Assembly (NCBI GenBank): GCA_027924585.1
Contig: BSBM01000712.1
Span: forward strand, 4,118,501 to 4,182,500
From: Larix kaempferi
Taxonomy: Eukaryota > Streptophyta > Pinopsida > Pinales > Pinaceae
DNA: 64,000 bases
Direction: 5' to 3'
Part shown: positions 20,757-31,857 of the stretch, in pieces
How the letters are laid out: every line of letters starts with the position of its first letter
Position numbering within the stretch: position 1 is the first letter of the stretch
The notes under the pieces: generated by a model
What the model was told of the DNA's origin: nothing
The model's input: the letters and a program-made list of their open reading frames with translations, nothing else
Database searches by the model: none
Translations under genes and position numbers: made by a program

Positions 20757-23545
20757 TTGATAAATTCGGGCACAGAAGCTGAACCGAAGTATGTCAATTT
20801 GGGAAAATGTTGTACTCTGGCGGAAAGAAGCAGATTCATTAAAATTTTTCAGCAATATAAAGATGTGCTCGCTTGGACCTATGATGATCTGAAAACATAT
20901 GACACCTGTATCATTCAACACGTAATACCTATGAAAGAAGGAGTCAAACCTTTTCAGCAACAGCTAAGGATAATGCATCCAACGCTTGAGCCTCTAATTC
21001 AGAAAGCACTAAAAAAATTCTTGGAAGCCAAAATCATTTTCAAAGTCCGACATTCTGAATGGGTGGCTAATCTAGTCCCTGTGTGGAAGAAATCAGGAGA
21101 AATCAGGCTATGCGTAGATTTCCGGAACTTGAACATAGCTTTCGATAAAGACAACTATCTGGTGCCTCCAATGGAACAGATATTGCAGATAGTGTCAGTA
21201 TCAGAACTGTTTTCCTTACTAGATGGTTTTTCTGGTTACAACCAAGTGCTAGTAGCGGAGGAAGACCGACTCAAAACCACTTTTCGCATAAAGTGGGGGA
21301 CATTCGCATACCGAAGAATGCCTTTTGGCTTAATTAATGCAGGATCTACTTTTAAGCGATCCATGGAAATTGCTTTTCGAGGACTGGGCAGTCAATTTGT
21401 AGTGGTATACTTAGATGATGTAATAGTCTTTTCAAAGAAGAGAGAAGACCACATTTCTCACTTAAAGCAAATCTTTGATCGCTATAGGAAGTACGACATC
21501 TCTCTAAATCCTAAGAAAATCATTTTTGTTGTTCTTGAGGGAAAACTTCTCGGTCATGTCACTTCCAAGGAGGGAATCTCAATAGATCAAGAAAGGGTTC
21601 AGGTTATCAATAAGATTCCCATGCCCCACAGCAAGAAGTATATGCAATCATTTATGGGGACCATAAATTTTGTCCGAAGGTTCGTGCCAGACTTCGCCCA
21701 GATCGTTAAACCTTTGCAACAAATGGTTAAGCAGAATGTACAATTTAAATGGACAGACTTGGAAAAGGTCGCATTCAAAGAGATCAAAGCTGCTATAGCC
21801 AAGGCACCATCTTTAAGAAGTCCAGATTTTGATAAAGATTTTATAATGTATACATTCGCTTCTGATTACTCTCTTGCAACTGTGCTTACTCAGAAGACGG
21901 AATCAGGAGATGAATATCCAATTTATTTTATGAGCACTGGTCGGCACGGCACTGAACTGAACTATCCCATGGTAGATAAACAAGCATATGTAGTCTTCAA
22001 AGCAGTAAAACAGTTCAGGCCATATATTCTAAAAAATAGGACGAAAGTCATAGTCCCTCATCTCGCTGTCAGAACTCTTTTCGTCCAAAAGGAATTGGGA
22101 GAAAGAAGAGGGAATTGGATCACTGCTCTCCAGGAGTACGACTTAGAATTCAAGCCAGCTAGCATTATTAAAGTTCAAGGCCTATGCAAGCTAATCACTC
22201 AAAGCCAAACTGACGAAGAGCTAGATTGGAGGAATGAAGCCGAGCTGAATGTGATAGACGTATGTCAAATTTTCACATCCCTCGAGTCTTGGTACAGAGA
22301 CCTAGTACATTACTTGCAGTCTGGTTACTTACCAGAGCATTGGAGTCCGAAGCAAAGAAGAACCCTCCATCTTAAATCAGCAGCTTATCATATCATTGAA
22401 GGAGTACTCTTCAGAAAGAATTATGATGGCATTTATCTCAGATTTTTAGAAAAGGAAGATGCTATTAACGTGGTCAAAGAACTACATGATGGACCCATTG
22501 GAGGACATTCTTCCAGGGACACTACAACCCACAAAACTCTCAGAGCAGGGTATTATTGGCCTACTCTCTTCAGAGATTCCCATGCCTGTGTCAGAAATTG
22601 TGATGTATGTCAAAGAGGCGTTGGAAAGCTACCTAAAGCAGCAGGCCCTTTGCAGCCATTTATCATTACTGAACCATTCGAGCAATGGGGCATAGATATA
22701 ATTGGGGAGATAAACCCTAACTCTTCGCTGCAGCACCGGTACATTCTGACCGCTACAGATTATTTTACAAGATGGGAAGAAGCTATTCCCCTACGAAAAT
22801 CTAATGAGGATATGGTCATCAACTTTTTGGAGGAGAACATCATAACCAGGTTTGGGGTTCCAATTTCTCTTGTTTTTTATAATGCTCCATATTTTTCATC
22901 AATAAAGATTAATGAATTCACATATGAAAGAGGAATTAAATTACATTATTAAGACAATTACTACCCTCAGGGAAATGGTTTAGCTAAATCAACCAATAAA
23001 AATCTCATCCGCATCCTAAAAAAGACTATGATTGAAAATCAAAGGAGCTGGCACACAGCCCTCCCTCATGCCCTATGAGCAGACAAGGTAATGCCTAAAA
23101 ATGCCTTAGGAGCCTCTCCTTTCAACCTGGTCTATGGAAAAGAAGCCATTCTCCCTCTAAATATATTACTCCCATCATTGAAGCTAGCCCAATCCTCTCG
23201 AGGTACTAGCAGTCAAGCCCTACAGTCCCGGAATGATACCCTATTGAAACTAGAAGAGTCACGAGAAAAGGCCAAGGAATGGTTTCATCATCATCAAGAC
23301 ATAGTCAAATGATGGTTTGATAAAAGAAAATCCAGGAAGAGAACTTTCGAAGTAGGAGACTTGGTCCTCAAGTGGGACCACCAACACGATGGTAAGGGAA
23401 TGCACACAAGTTCTAGCACTTATGGCTTGGCCCTTATCAAATTTTCGAAAAAATTGGTCCATCAACGTATAAGGTGAAAGACTTACAAGGAGAGGAACTG
23501 AACCTCCCTCTCAATGGTCTCGTCCTAAAGCAATACTTTGCGTGA
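20757..23545 (+). pseudogene. Reverse transcriptase, degenerate RNase H and integrase of the giant element
   Basis: A 731-codon open stretch. RT: PVWKKSGEIRLCVDFRNLN, SLLDGFSGYNQV, MPFGLINAGSTF and catalytic YLDD at 21408-21419. The retroviral-type RNase H keeps ASDYSLATVL, but the site that is normally Asp-His reads Pro-His (VIVPHLAVRTLF), so it looks inactive. Integrase has the zinc finger (GGHSSRDTT ... CDVCQRG) and the first Asp (WGIDIIGE). The second catalytic Asp is Tyr (VFYNAPYF, near 22878) and the Glu is Lys (GNGLAKSTNK, near 22985). Stops occur at 22950 and 23077. A later frameshift separates the GDLVLKW strand from the TYKVKDLQGEEL end; the final stop is at 23543. The copy cannot integrate autonomously. 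Confidence 0.9.
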
Positions 23546-24630
23546 GTTCTGAAAGGTTCTTGTACATAAATAAACCTCTGCTTCTTTGTTTTGTTTTGGT
23601 CTTTTCTTTTCTTTTGTTACCTCTGATTTGTTAGTCAGTTTAATCCATTTTCTTTTATTTTTGCTTTTGAGTAGGTTTTTAGGTCCATTACTTGAAGTAA
23701 AACCAAAACTCCAATTATGGTGTAGCTGAATGAAGAAGACTCCAGAGAACTCGGAAGGATGATCATAAGAAGCCCATCAATAAAGATACGCATGTTTGTC
23801 ACTTTGTCTTCAACGATCAGTCTCCTAGAATGCAGTGATTCTCTTTCTTGTTGGTCAAAATAACCCCTGTCAAATAGCTACGATCCTGTATTTCCTTTTC
23901 ACTATCTTAGGGCCTCTTCACTTTAACATCAGTAGCTATCTCAAGAAGTTAAGTATGTCAGGACCCATGGAAAGGAAACATGTCTCACAGGTTCATAGTA
24001 TTTAAATGATCCCATGCTGCAATTAAAGCCGAAAGGCATATCTCAAAGAGTCTGGTTTCCAGAAATTCTCGCCTCAATTAAAGCATGGTCGAGAAATTAA
24101 AGTAATCTCAATAAAGATGATGGGAGCTATCTTATAAATCATCCCAGCAAAAGTTCTTCTCCGTCCATGAATCATGAAATCTAAGCTTCCGTTCAAACAA
24201 AAGGACATTTTGGATTGAAGACCTAATATTGAAACATATATAGCAGGAGAAACCTATTTCTGGAAGGCTCAAAACGACCAAAAGTCGGAAATTAAAGAAA
24301 CATCTAAAAGGATGTAAAAGCATGGGAATGAGGAACAAACGAATGTCCCTGTGAGATTTTGTCACAATCTTGTGGAGTCCTATACTATTTAACTTCTGAA
24401 GACTGTTTTCTTTTAAAAATCCCACAATACGGCCCTTAGAGAGTTTTAAAGAAAAATGAGTCAACGCTACATTCTCCCTTTTATCACCATCACGATAAGA
24501 GTGATCAATGCATTCTTCGAAACTAAACTGCGGAGACAGTTGGGTACACATGTAATCCACACTTTGAAAGTTTCTTGACTTCCAGATGAGTATTGCTTCA
24601 GAGATCTATGTTCACCAGCGAATCGCCATT
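23546..24630 (+). other. Region between pol and 3' LTR, no sense gene
   Basis: About 1.1 kb with no sense coding potential. It holds the antisense ORF listed separately. No canonical polypurine tract is seen directly before the 3' LTR: the junction reads AATCGCCATT then TGTTGTTGG, so the PPT is displaced or decayed. Confidence 0.6.
24132..24560 (-). CDS. Antisense extra ORF between pol and 3' LTR (142 codons)
   Basis: Starts MDYMCTQLSPQFSFEECIDH and ends EKNFCWDDL, uninterrupted although the surrounding element is full of stops. Tat-lineage elements such as maize Grande are known to carry extra ORFs between pol and the 3' LTR, some in antisense orientation, so position and orientation fit precedent. 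I recognise no domain; a hydrophobic stretch near residues 90-115 could be membrane-associated. A chance frame remains possible because the strand is AT-rich. Confidence 0.4.
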   Translation of the reverse strand: MDYMCTQLSPQFSFEECIDHSYRDGDKRENVALTHFSLKLSKGRIVGFLKENSLQKLNSIGLHKIVTKSHRDIRLFLIPMLLHPFRCFFNFRLLVVLSLPEIGFSCYICFNIRSSIQNVLLFERKLRFHDSWTEKNFCWDDL

Positions 24631-25384
24631 TGTTGTTGGTACAACACCCCCCCCCAGTTTATTTTTGAAAAAATACTGCGGTCCCTCCTCTTTTGAGTAT
24701 GATTTCCTTAAAAAAATTTGTAACATCTTGGCATCTGGTGACTTGGTTTATTTTGATCTTAATTTGCCTTAGAATTTTTGAGTTTCGTCTTTCTGCCCAA
24801 GTAAAACTCGGTCTATTGGCGCACAACGGCGGAAGCTCTGAGATAATTTTTCCACAATAACAGAAGAGTTGTCCCAAGTCTTCTGAAACAATGAAAGAGA
24901 AGGCCAATTCAAGCCATAGCGGAAAAGTTATCACAAAGTCTACGAAAAAATCGAAACGTTTAGTCAAACGAGCTCACAGCGGAACAAACTGATCAAATCC
25001 TTCCGCTACAGCGGAAGCTTTCATCTAACCCTTCCACAAATGCCTCAACAAGTTCTACAGGGAAACTCGTCTTTTTCTTCCGAGCCGCAAACTTTGGCAT
25101 ATTTTCGGAAGAACTTGGCCAACTTTCCCGCGAATGTGGAAATGTTCGCTTAAGTCAGCCGCGATGCATGATTCATTCACGGAAGTGTTTGCACAACTTC
25201 CCCGCAACGGCAAACCATTTTAAGCTTTTCTTCCTGCGTGGGTCGAAAGCGTTAACATAACCCTCCCGCTTTTGACGGTCGCATTTATTGAAAAGGTTTC
25301 GACGTGACCCAGCCGTACACAGGCTTAAAACCCGTTTAATGGGATGCAACCACCGAATTAATGGACCACACGTGCCAATTCAAA

Positions 25385-25392
25385 TATATAAG
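25385..25392 (+). promoter_or_regulatory. TATA box 1 of 3' LTR
   Basis: TATATAAG, the better preserved of the two TATA 1 copies. From the 3' LTR this promoter could make an mRNA for LTR ORF copy 2 independently of the genomic transcript. Confidence 0.5.
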
Positions 25393-25539
25393 GGTGAAAC
25401 CCCATTGGCATTTCATTTGTTTTCATTGCTCGAAGGATGTTTTCATTCCATTCGAGCAACCAATTTCGTCCATCGTCGTCTGAAGGCATAGATTCACAGA
25501 CTACTTGACAATCGTCGGCGCCGCGCCTTTCTTTTCCAT

Positions 25540-26236
25540 GTAAGTGCATTCGAAGGCTTGGTTATGATGTTTGTTCCAATCTAAAAGTGGTTTGATCGAT
25601 ATTGTTATTATAGCTATGGTGTTTTTCGGAACAGTCATGCCTAGCATCGACCCGTAATGCACCCAATTCAGAGTATTATCTGGCCAAATCTTTTTCCTCT
25701 TAGCCACAGTTAAGCCTAGGGCCTTTTTGATTATCCAAGGTTGTTCCGGTATTGCGATTGATCTCTTCTACCATTAAATAGTGTTAGAGCTTGTTCCTCA
25801 CACTCTCGGATGGTCTTTTACTCCCAAAGCGTTTCTTCAGGAACTCTAAGCATGGACGTAAATGGCCTTAAAACTCTTGCATCTTAAAGTGATTAGAAAA
25901 CTATGCACATACCCGTCACCTGCTAGACCCTTCCTGCCCTTTCTCGTACCTAATCATGGAAGTCTCCGATTTTGCAAAATTTACACCTTCCGCGCTCGCA
26001 CGCCAGTAAATGTTGGTTTCCAAGTACCTAGACCATCCTTTACCCGTCTGCTGTCATAATCCCTTATCACTACAGCAACCATAAAGGTAACTTAATTAAT
26101 GCTTTTACAAGTTTTTTATTTTTTAATTGATATGTGATGGGAACATTTTTAGGAGTTTTGGTTGAAATGAAATAGACATTAGTTTGGTTTGTCAACATCA
26201 TGACATGCATGCTTATTCACGTTAATTGTTGAACAG
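25540..26236 (+). other. Predicted 5'-UTR intron in 3' LTR, donor decayed
   Basis: Counterpart of 12736-13437. The acceptor GAACAG|G is intact. The donor reads CCAT|GTAAGT instead of CCAG|GTAAGT, a change that weakens but need not abolish splicing. Confidence 0.45.
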
Positions 26237-26246
26237 GATTCCCATA

Positions 26247-29200
26247 ATGGCTAAAGGTGGAAAAAGGAGAATGAAGGTGGTCGATGAAAGCACTAGAATG
26301 GAGACAACGTTCCAAGACACCAAATGCACTACAAACGTGCCTCCGGAAGTAAACTGGGGTGATGTTTACCGTATGATAAGAGATCAAGACTTTCCTTAAG
26401 CTCTCCTTGAAGAAGAATGATTATATCAAAATATCCGGAACTCATTATATCCAAAGTGGCCACACGTCCAGAACTCTTCCCATGTTCAGAGGTGATCGGA
26501 TGGGTGCTCCAGCATGCCAACACTGAAACTAGAGTCATAGAAGATAGCACGGGAAAGGCATTTGCATCATTTCACCCATGTTACATCTCTACAGCCTACA
26601 AATTACCCAAAGCACAACAGCGGCTTGATGATGCATGGTTGGAAGAAATCAATATGGATAATCTAGACATGGCAAGAAGGTTGTTAATTTCAGGCAAGCA
26701 ATTTAGAATAAACGACATTGAAGAATACGAAGTCTAGAATTTGAGGCCTCCCTTCAGACTGATCGCTCTCATGGTAAGCAGAATCTTCGGGAGACTCGAT
26801 GGGACGATGTTCATGCTACAATGGGTCCCTATCATCCACTATGTAGCCTTCAAAGGGACAATATTCAATTGGGATGACATTCTCTCAGACAGCCTGACAT
26901 CAGCAATAATAATGGCTAAAGAAGGGTTGGTAGAAAGGAAAGAATAATTTTATATGGCTTCATACGTCATCGATTGTATCATGGAAAAATGTCTTTTTCC
27001 CAATTTGGGATGAATGTGGAGCTCGGCAGAGGGCCCGATGTTCATAGCCTACAAGATATTTTGGGCCCAGAATTACAAGAGGGATTATAAGCTCATTTGC
27101 GAGGAGTTCATTATGCCCCTTTATCAGTTGATATTTAATGAAGAACCCAATTGTCTATCTGAAAACGCCATGGAAGCCTTGGAAAAGTATGGAGATTTCT
27201 ATTTTTCTCCATAAGGTACCTACATAAGAATGTACAGAGGTTCCAAAGCCCCATATATTCTCCCAATCTATTCTACAGATTACATATTCCACAAGGAAAT
27301 GGTGAGGCAAGTAATCATTGATGGGATGGGTAACACTTTGTATATGGCCAAGAAAGCCACTTTTCCCCCCTTACCCTTTTATGTTGGGTCCTGCAAATTT
27401 TCAGGAATTGCAACTGTAAAATATTTTGTTGCAAAATTAAGGAATTTTCATTTCGGAGAGAGGATTTTTCACAGGAATGATCGGCAGGGCAAAATTGCAC
27501 AGCATTGCAAAGAACTCTCCACTCCCTGTGAATATGAAAACTTTTATGATCCACAAGAAGAACCATATAGGGGAATCAACAATATGGCTGAACTACAGAT
27601 TTGTCAGGTGGACAAAGGAGGGGCCAGCTCGAGATCTAAGGCTTTCTTGGAAGAAGAACTAAGTCTCTTGGAACAAGCAAAGAAAATCCAGGAAGATAGG
27701 CGTAAAGAAGAAGAAAATTTGAGGATGCAAGCAGCCGAAGCCGAGGCCAAGAAGAAAGAAGAAGAGGAAGAAAGAATTAGGCTGAAAATTAATGCTAAGA
27801 AGGAAGAAGATGACAAAAGAAGGAAGGAGCAGGAGGAAGAGGCACGGAGGAAAGAAGAAGAATAAAAGAAATCCCAAGAAGATGTCCAACCCAAAAGCCT
27901 AGACCTGCAAAACGTGGATATGGGCTCCCCCATAAGGGATCTACCCATTCTCCCTTTCACACCCTATAAAGGCAGCACCGTTTCTAATTGGGTAAATTTC
28001 GCTTACAACAAGAAGAGGAAAACCATTGTCAAGGAGACAGGTTCCAAATTGAAAAGACCGTTTCGGCCTGACATCGTCACTACATAAGAGACTACGGTCA
28101 TGTGGAACACAGAAGAAGCTGCTAGACTCCTGGAATCCATATCTGTAGCCTGTCACGTCCCCATTTTGACCCCCTTTGTAAATGATGTAAATATTGTAAC
28201 TTAATCATGGTGAGGAGCTCAAGGCCAAGGCCCCACCATTGATTTAGCGTTTCATGTATCGGCAATTAAAATAGATGCCTGTGGTTCTTGTGCGAGATGG
28301 GCACAATGTATATAAAACATCATGTAATTTCGAATTTTAATGAAAGATACCCACAACTAGCTATGCAATGCAACAAAAGAGATGGGGCATGGTTCTACAA
28401 GGAATAGGGAGGGAAATTATTCAAACCCTTGAGCCAATGGTATTAATCCATGTGTAAATGGGGAAACCCATAAACCACCAACTACCCATTTTGTCTCATG
28501 TACCCAATCATTAAATTTTTTCCAAGAAATTGGTTAAGGCAGTTAATGCCTTGGGAATGAAAGAGGATGGGCAAGCCATTTTCGTGCATGGACAAGCCAT
28601 CAACTTGGAAAATCGTGTATTTGCTTATGGGGCAAGGAACCACCCACGAAATGGTGCCCAAAGCCATGGGGAATGGGCAGTCTTCATTCATTCACGCAGT
28701 GGGAGCTATCTGGGTCATTCTCTTCACGTTTTTCAGCAAAATCTTGCATTTTCCCATGCCTGGGAGTTCGTTTTTGCATATGCAGTAGCCTGGGAGTGAA
28801 GGGCCACGTTTTGGGGGCTGTAGGGAGGTCGTTTTTGCCCTTGAATGTCCAGGGACGTTTTTCTAAAAACGGATTTGGCATCCTGGGTCATTTTCCCAAC
28901 TTCCCATTTTCGTTTTTGTGGGTTCCCACGTTTTTCTAAGTTAGTTGAAACCCCATCTCATGCATCCCACTGTGGAAAACGCTTTCTTCATGCCCAGCAA
29001 TTGTGGTTGTTGTTAAGTGCATCATGTTTTGGACTTGAATCTGTAAGCAAGAAACTGGAATGGTAGTGGACAGAATTAGCTTGATAAACCTAGTGTAGGG
29101 AATATCCTCTCAAGAAGATCAAGAGGGATGGCTACTTTTCTATGCACACCCTGAGAGCACTAGAAAGGAAGGTATGGCTTGAGGGACTGTGTGGCAGTGA

Positions 29201-31049
29201 AGAGAATACTTCCTGGTGTTGGGTGTGTAGGCATTGTGAGTGCCAAGCTGAATAGATCTGGGAGGGGTACCCATAGCTCTGTGGTTGAGCTCACTAGCTT
29301 AGCAATTCTTCCTTCCCATCTCCTAGCAGCCTGATAAACCCAATTGTAGATTGGCTTGGCTCATTTTGGTGTATGTTTGGCTATGTGTGAGTCTGTTGTT
29401 CCCTGGTTCCTTGTAGAGATCATGCCCAGCTCGGGGGTGGCAGTGGTGCTGAAAGATTGAGGAGCACACTGGCCTACGGTTGGGTGGAACGTTGCAGTTG
29501 CATAGCCAGTTGCGTGGGACTGCCTTATTGAGATAAGTATTCTCTTGTGTAAATTGGCAATTATCATTTGATGAACATCTTAAATGTATGATGGATGTGA
29601 AATTCTTATTACTCCGCTGTGATTTCTGATAATTATGCATCTTCATATCTCTCTTATGTATTATGTGAATGTGTATGCATTTTTATTCTTCAATTTGAAT
29701 GTTTGATTTCAATATATGGGACTGGATGCCCGGTTCAACCGTCACGATCCTCTCCATCTAGCTTGTTGGATGGGAGGGGACGTGACATAGCCGCTGTTAC
29801 AGTAACTACAGATAATGTAAACACATTGGGAGATAGGCTAGATGAAGAAAAGGAGAAGGCGCAACATCTTCAGGAAGCTTTAGTTAAAGAGCAGAACTAC
29901 ACAAATCTGATGATTGAGAAGAATAATGCTCTCACCTCTCAAAAGGAGGAATTAAATAAATCACTCCAACAATTGGAGGTAGATAGGAGAGCTCTGGCAA
30001 TACAAATAAGAGTATTATAAGCAGAAAATGCAGAGCTTAAAGGTAAGAATTTGAAGCTCAAATTGGATAAATTCGACAACCTTCAAGAGGTAGCTGATCT
30101 GAAGGAGAGCATTGAGAAATTACAAGGAGAAAATGAGTCACTGGAGCAACAACTGGAGTTGGAAAACAACAAAATGGGAGACATCAGCCCCTTCCACGAG
30201 TAGGCTTGTCGAATACTAAGAGAGACCTATGGATTCCGAGAACTCATAATAGAAGAAATATACAAACTAAAAGCAGTCATTACCAAAGTCAAGGAAATCA
30301 ATGTTGAAGCTACAAGGATCAGGAGGAAACACTCACGCATCAGTGGGGAGATTAAAAAGCGTATCGAATGGAGAGAAGGGAAGTCAGGGTTCCCAGCAAC
30401 CCTTCCCCTTAAGTTTGTTGTTGAATACAAGGTAGATATACGCACCTTAGTGTATTCTAAAGACTGCGGAGTAAAGTTGGCCTCCGTAACTTCAACCACT
30501 TATGAGCAGTGCAAGACTGTGTACTCTTGAATCTGGACCACACAGGAAAGCTGCCGAATAGCCATGCCCCAGAGGATAGAAGACTTCCCGGACAAAGAAC
30601 AGTATTTAGCTAATATAAGTATAGAGCTCCAGGAAGAAAGTGAATATGTGCAGAAGCTGGACACCTTGACAGCAGAATATCTACGCCAATTTATGAGCCA
30701 AGTTGTTGTTCATCAGCACAGCCTAGAATAAAGCCTCCCGATCACTACGGCTGAAGAAGAGCTGGCCAAGAAAAAAATATCTCTCAGATTTATGAGTCCC
30801 CTGATTGGAACGAATATTATAAGGGACACAAATCACTGGGGAATTCATATAGAAGAGGTGGAGAAGGCATTGGCAGCTAGCCAAGCTACCACATCAGAAA
30901 GTGGTACAGCTACTGCAGTAGTGCAAGAAGAAACCCCAATAGCGCCTCAAGTCCCAAAGGAGCCGCCTCAAGGGTATCTTGCAACCGCCAGTGTGCGAGC
31001 ATTTTTTTTTGTATATACCTTTGGAATATTAATGACTTGTAATGTTTAA
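26247..31049 (+). pseudogene. LTR-encoded ORF, copy 2, split by a solo LTR
   Basis: Starts MAKGGKRRMKVVDES. One 1-nt loss near 26425 is its only frameshift; from there to the stop at 31047 the reading stays in one frame once the 28151-29792 insertion is removed. It is interrupted by stops near 26735, 26945, 27011, 27212, 27863, 28085, 30017, 30200, 30527 and 30728. It repeats the copy 1 blocks, for example FKGTIFNWDDILSDSL, CEEFIMPLYQLIFNEEPNCL, FYVGSCKFSGIATVKYF and HRNDRQGKIAQHCKELS. The coiled coil spans about 27640-27865 and 29800-30180. A 15-bp in-frame deletion lies near 30752. The C-terminus ends FFFVYTFGILMTCNV. Function unknown. Confidence 0.75.
28151..29787 (+). mobile_element. Solo LTR (1.64 kb) nested in the LTR ORF
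   Basis: Begins TGTCACGTCCCC and ends GGGGACGTGACA, a perfect 12-bp terminal inverted repeat. It is flanked by a perfect 5-bp target duplication TAGCC (28146-28150 and 29788-29792), and removing it plus one duplicate restores the LTR ORF reading. A TATA box (TATATAAAAC) lies at 28309. It has no coding domain and carries repeated CGTTTTT motifs (28705-28935). Length, ends and 5-bp duplication indicate a solo LTR left by LTR-LTR recombination. Confidence 0.88.
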
Positions 31050-31170
31050 CTCCTGTTGTTGCAAAATAGTTGATGCATTTCTCTTATGTAATATTCAACA
31101 CTACAAGACAAATTAGGGGAATATAAACGGTTAGGGTATAGGTGGAAACTCTGGGCATATTTTGTAAAGA

Positions 31171-31178
31171 TATATATA
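31171..31178 (+). promoter_or_regulatory. TATA box 2 of 3' LTR
   Basis: TATATATA followed by GCTAATTAGAAG, conserved with 16751 in the 5' LTR. Confidence 0.4.
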
Positions 31179-31857
31179 GCTAATTAGAAGAAGAGAGAAG
31201 GGACTTTTGGCAGGTGAAATTCTTTTATGTCTTGTAAAGGAACTATTTCTGCTACATCAATGGAAAATCGTTTTGGCCTGTAGAAGCTGGCACAACTTTT
31301 TTGCATGGAGTCTTGTTGACTAACTGTTGAACTATTTCTGCACTTTTCACACATTTCCTGTGAGATCTTTCCTTTGCTGTTATGAATTAATTTTGTGCTA
31401 TGAATGGTTTCATATCCTTTTGCAAAATTTCTATGTTAAATGGGTAAGTGAATGCTTATATTAATCTGAGCTATCTTGGATGATCTTCTTTTCTGCTATA
31501 AATGCTCCTTTCAATTTAATAGCTATCTGTGGAATTTTTGGGTGTATTTTCCAATTTATTGCCCATTCTTTAAATCTGCTCCTTATAAGGATATGTAATT
31601 TAGTTTAAATCAGATTGGCATAGATTTGTTTTCCCACATGCATTTAATATAGGGCACTTGCATATCATTTTAAATAGAAAATACATAACCGGTGGATCGG
31701 GCCGCAACCGGTAAAACAAACAAATCTTTAAAACCCATGGTAGCCGAAACCATTAACCGGACGGATTCCCCACACCAAACGGTGAGCGATCTAGTTGGTA
31801 TTTCTTACCAGGGAGAATCCCTTGCTGATTGATGCAACGATATTCGAGGCATCAACA

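Larger units (their letters stand above)
11818..31857 (+). mobile_element. Giant (20 kb) Ty3/gypsy Tat-like retrotransposon with gene-bearing LTRs
   Basis: Two long direct repeats (11818-17436 and 24631-31857) begin TGTTGTTGG and end GCATCAACA, with TGTTG...CAACA inverted termini. They bracket a gag-pol region. The bases just outside are GGTTA on the left and GGTTG on the right, a 5-bp target duplication with one change, so this is one insertion event. LTR1 is 5,619 bp; LTR2 is about 5,585 bp once a nested solo LTR is removed. Over the first roughly 240 bp I counted about 26 differences between the LTRs by eye, indicating an old insertion. Internal order is PBS, gag, protease, archaeal-type RNase H, RT, degenerate RNase H, integrase, antisense ORF. 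The acquired RNase H points to the Tat clade of non-chromoviral gypsy elements. Confidence 0.88.
24631..31857 (+). repeat. 3' LTR of the giant element, carrying a nested solo LTR
   Basis: Starts TGTTGTTGGTACAACACCC and ends GAGGCATCAACA, matching the 5' LTR throughout. Its 7,227 bp include a 1,637-bp solo LTR plus a 5-bp target duplication at 28151-29792. It repeats all landmarks: hairpin zone (about 24820-25270), TATA 1 (25385), intron (25540-26236), ORF (26247-31049), TATA 2 (31171) and the CCGG-rich end. Confidence 0.88.

Noticed and set aside
28530-28939. Plus-strand ORFs of 73-89 codons inside the solo LTR
   Set aside because: Three overlapping frames without motifs in an LTR; no evidence of coding.
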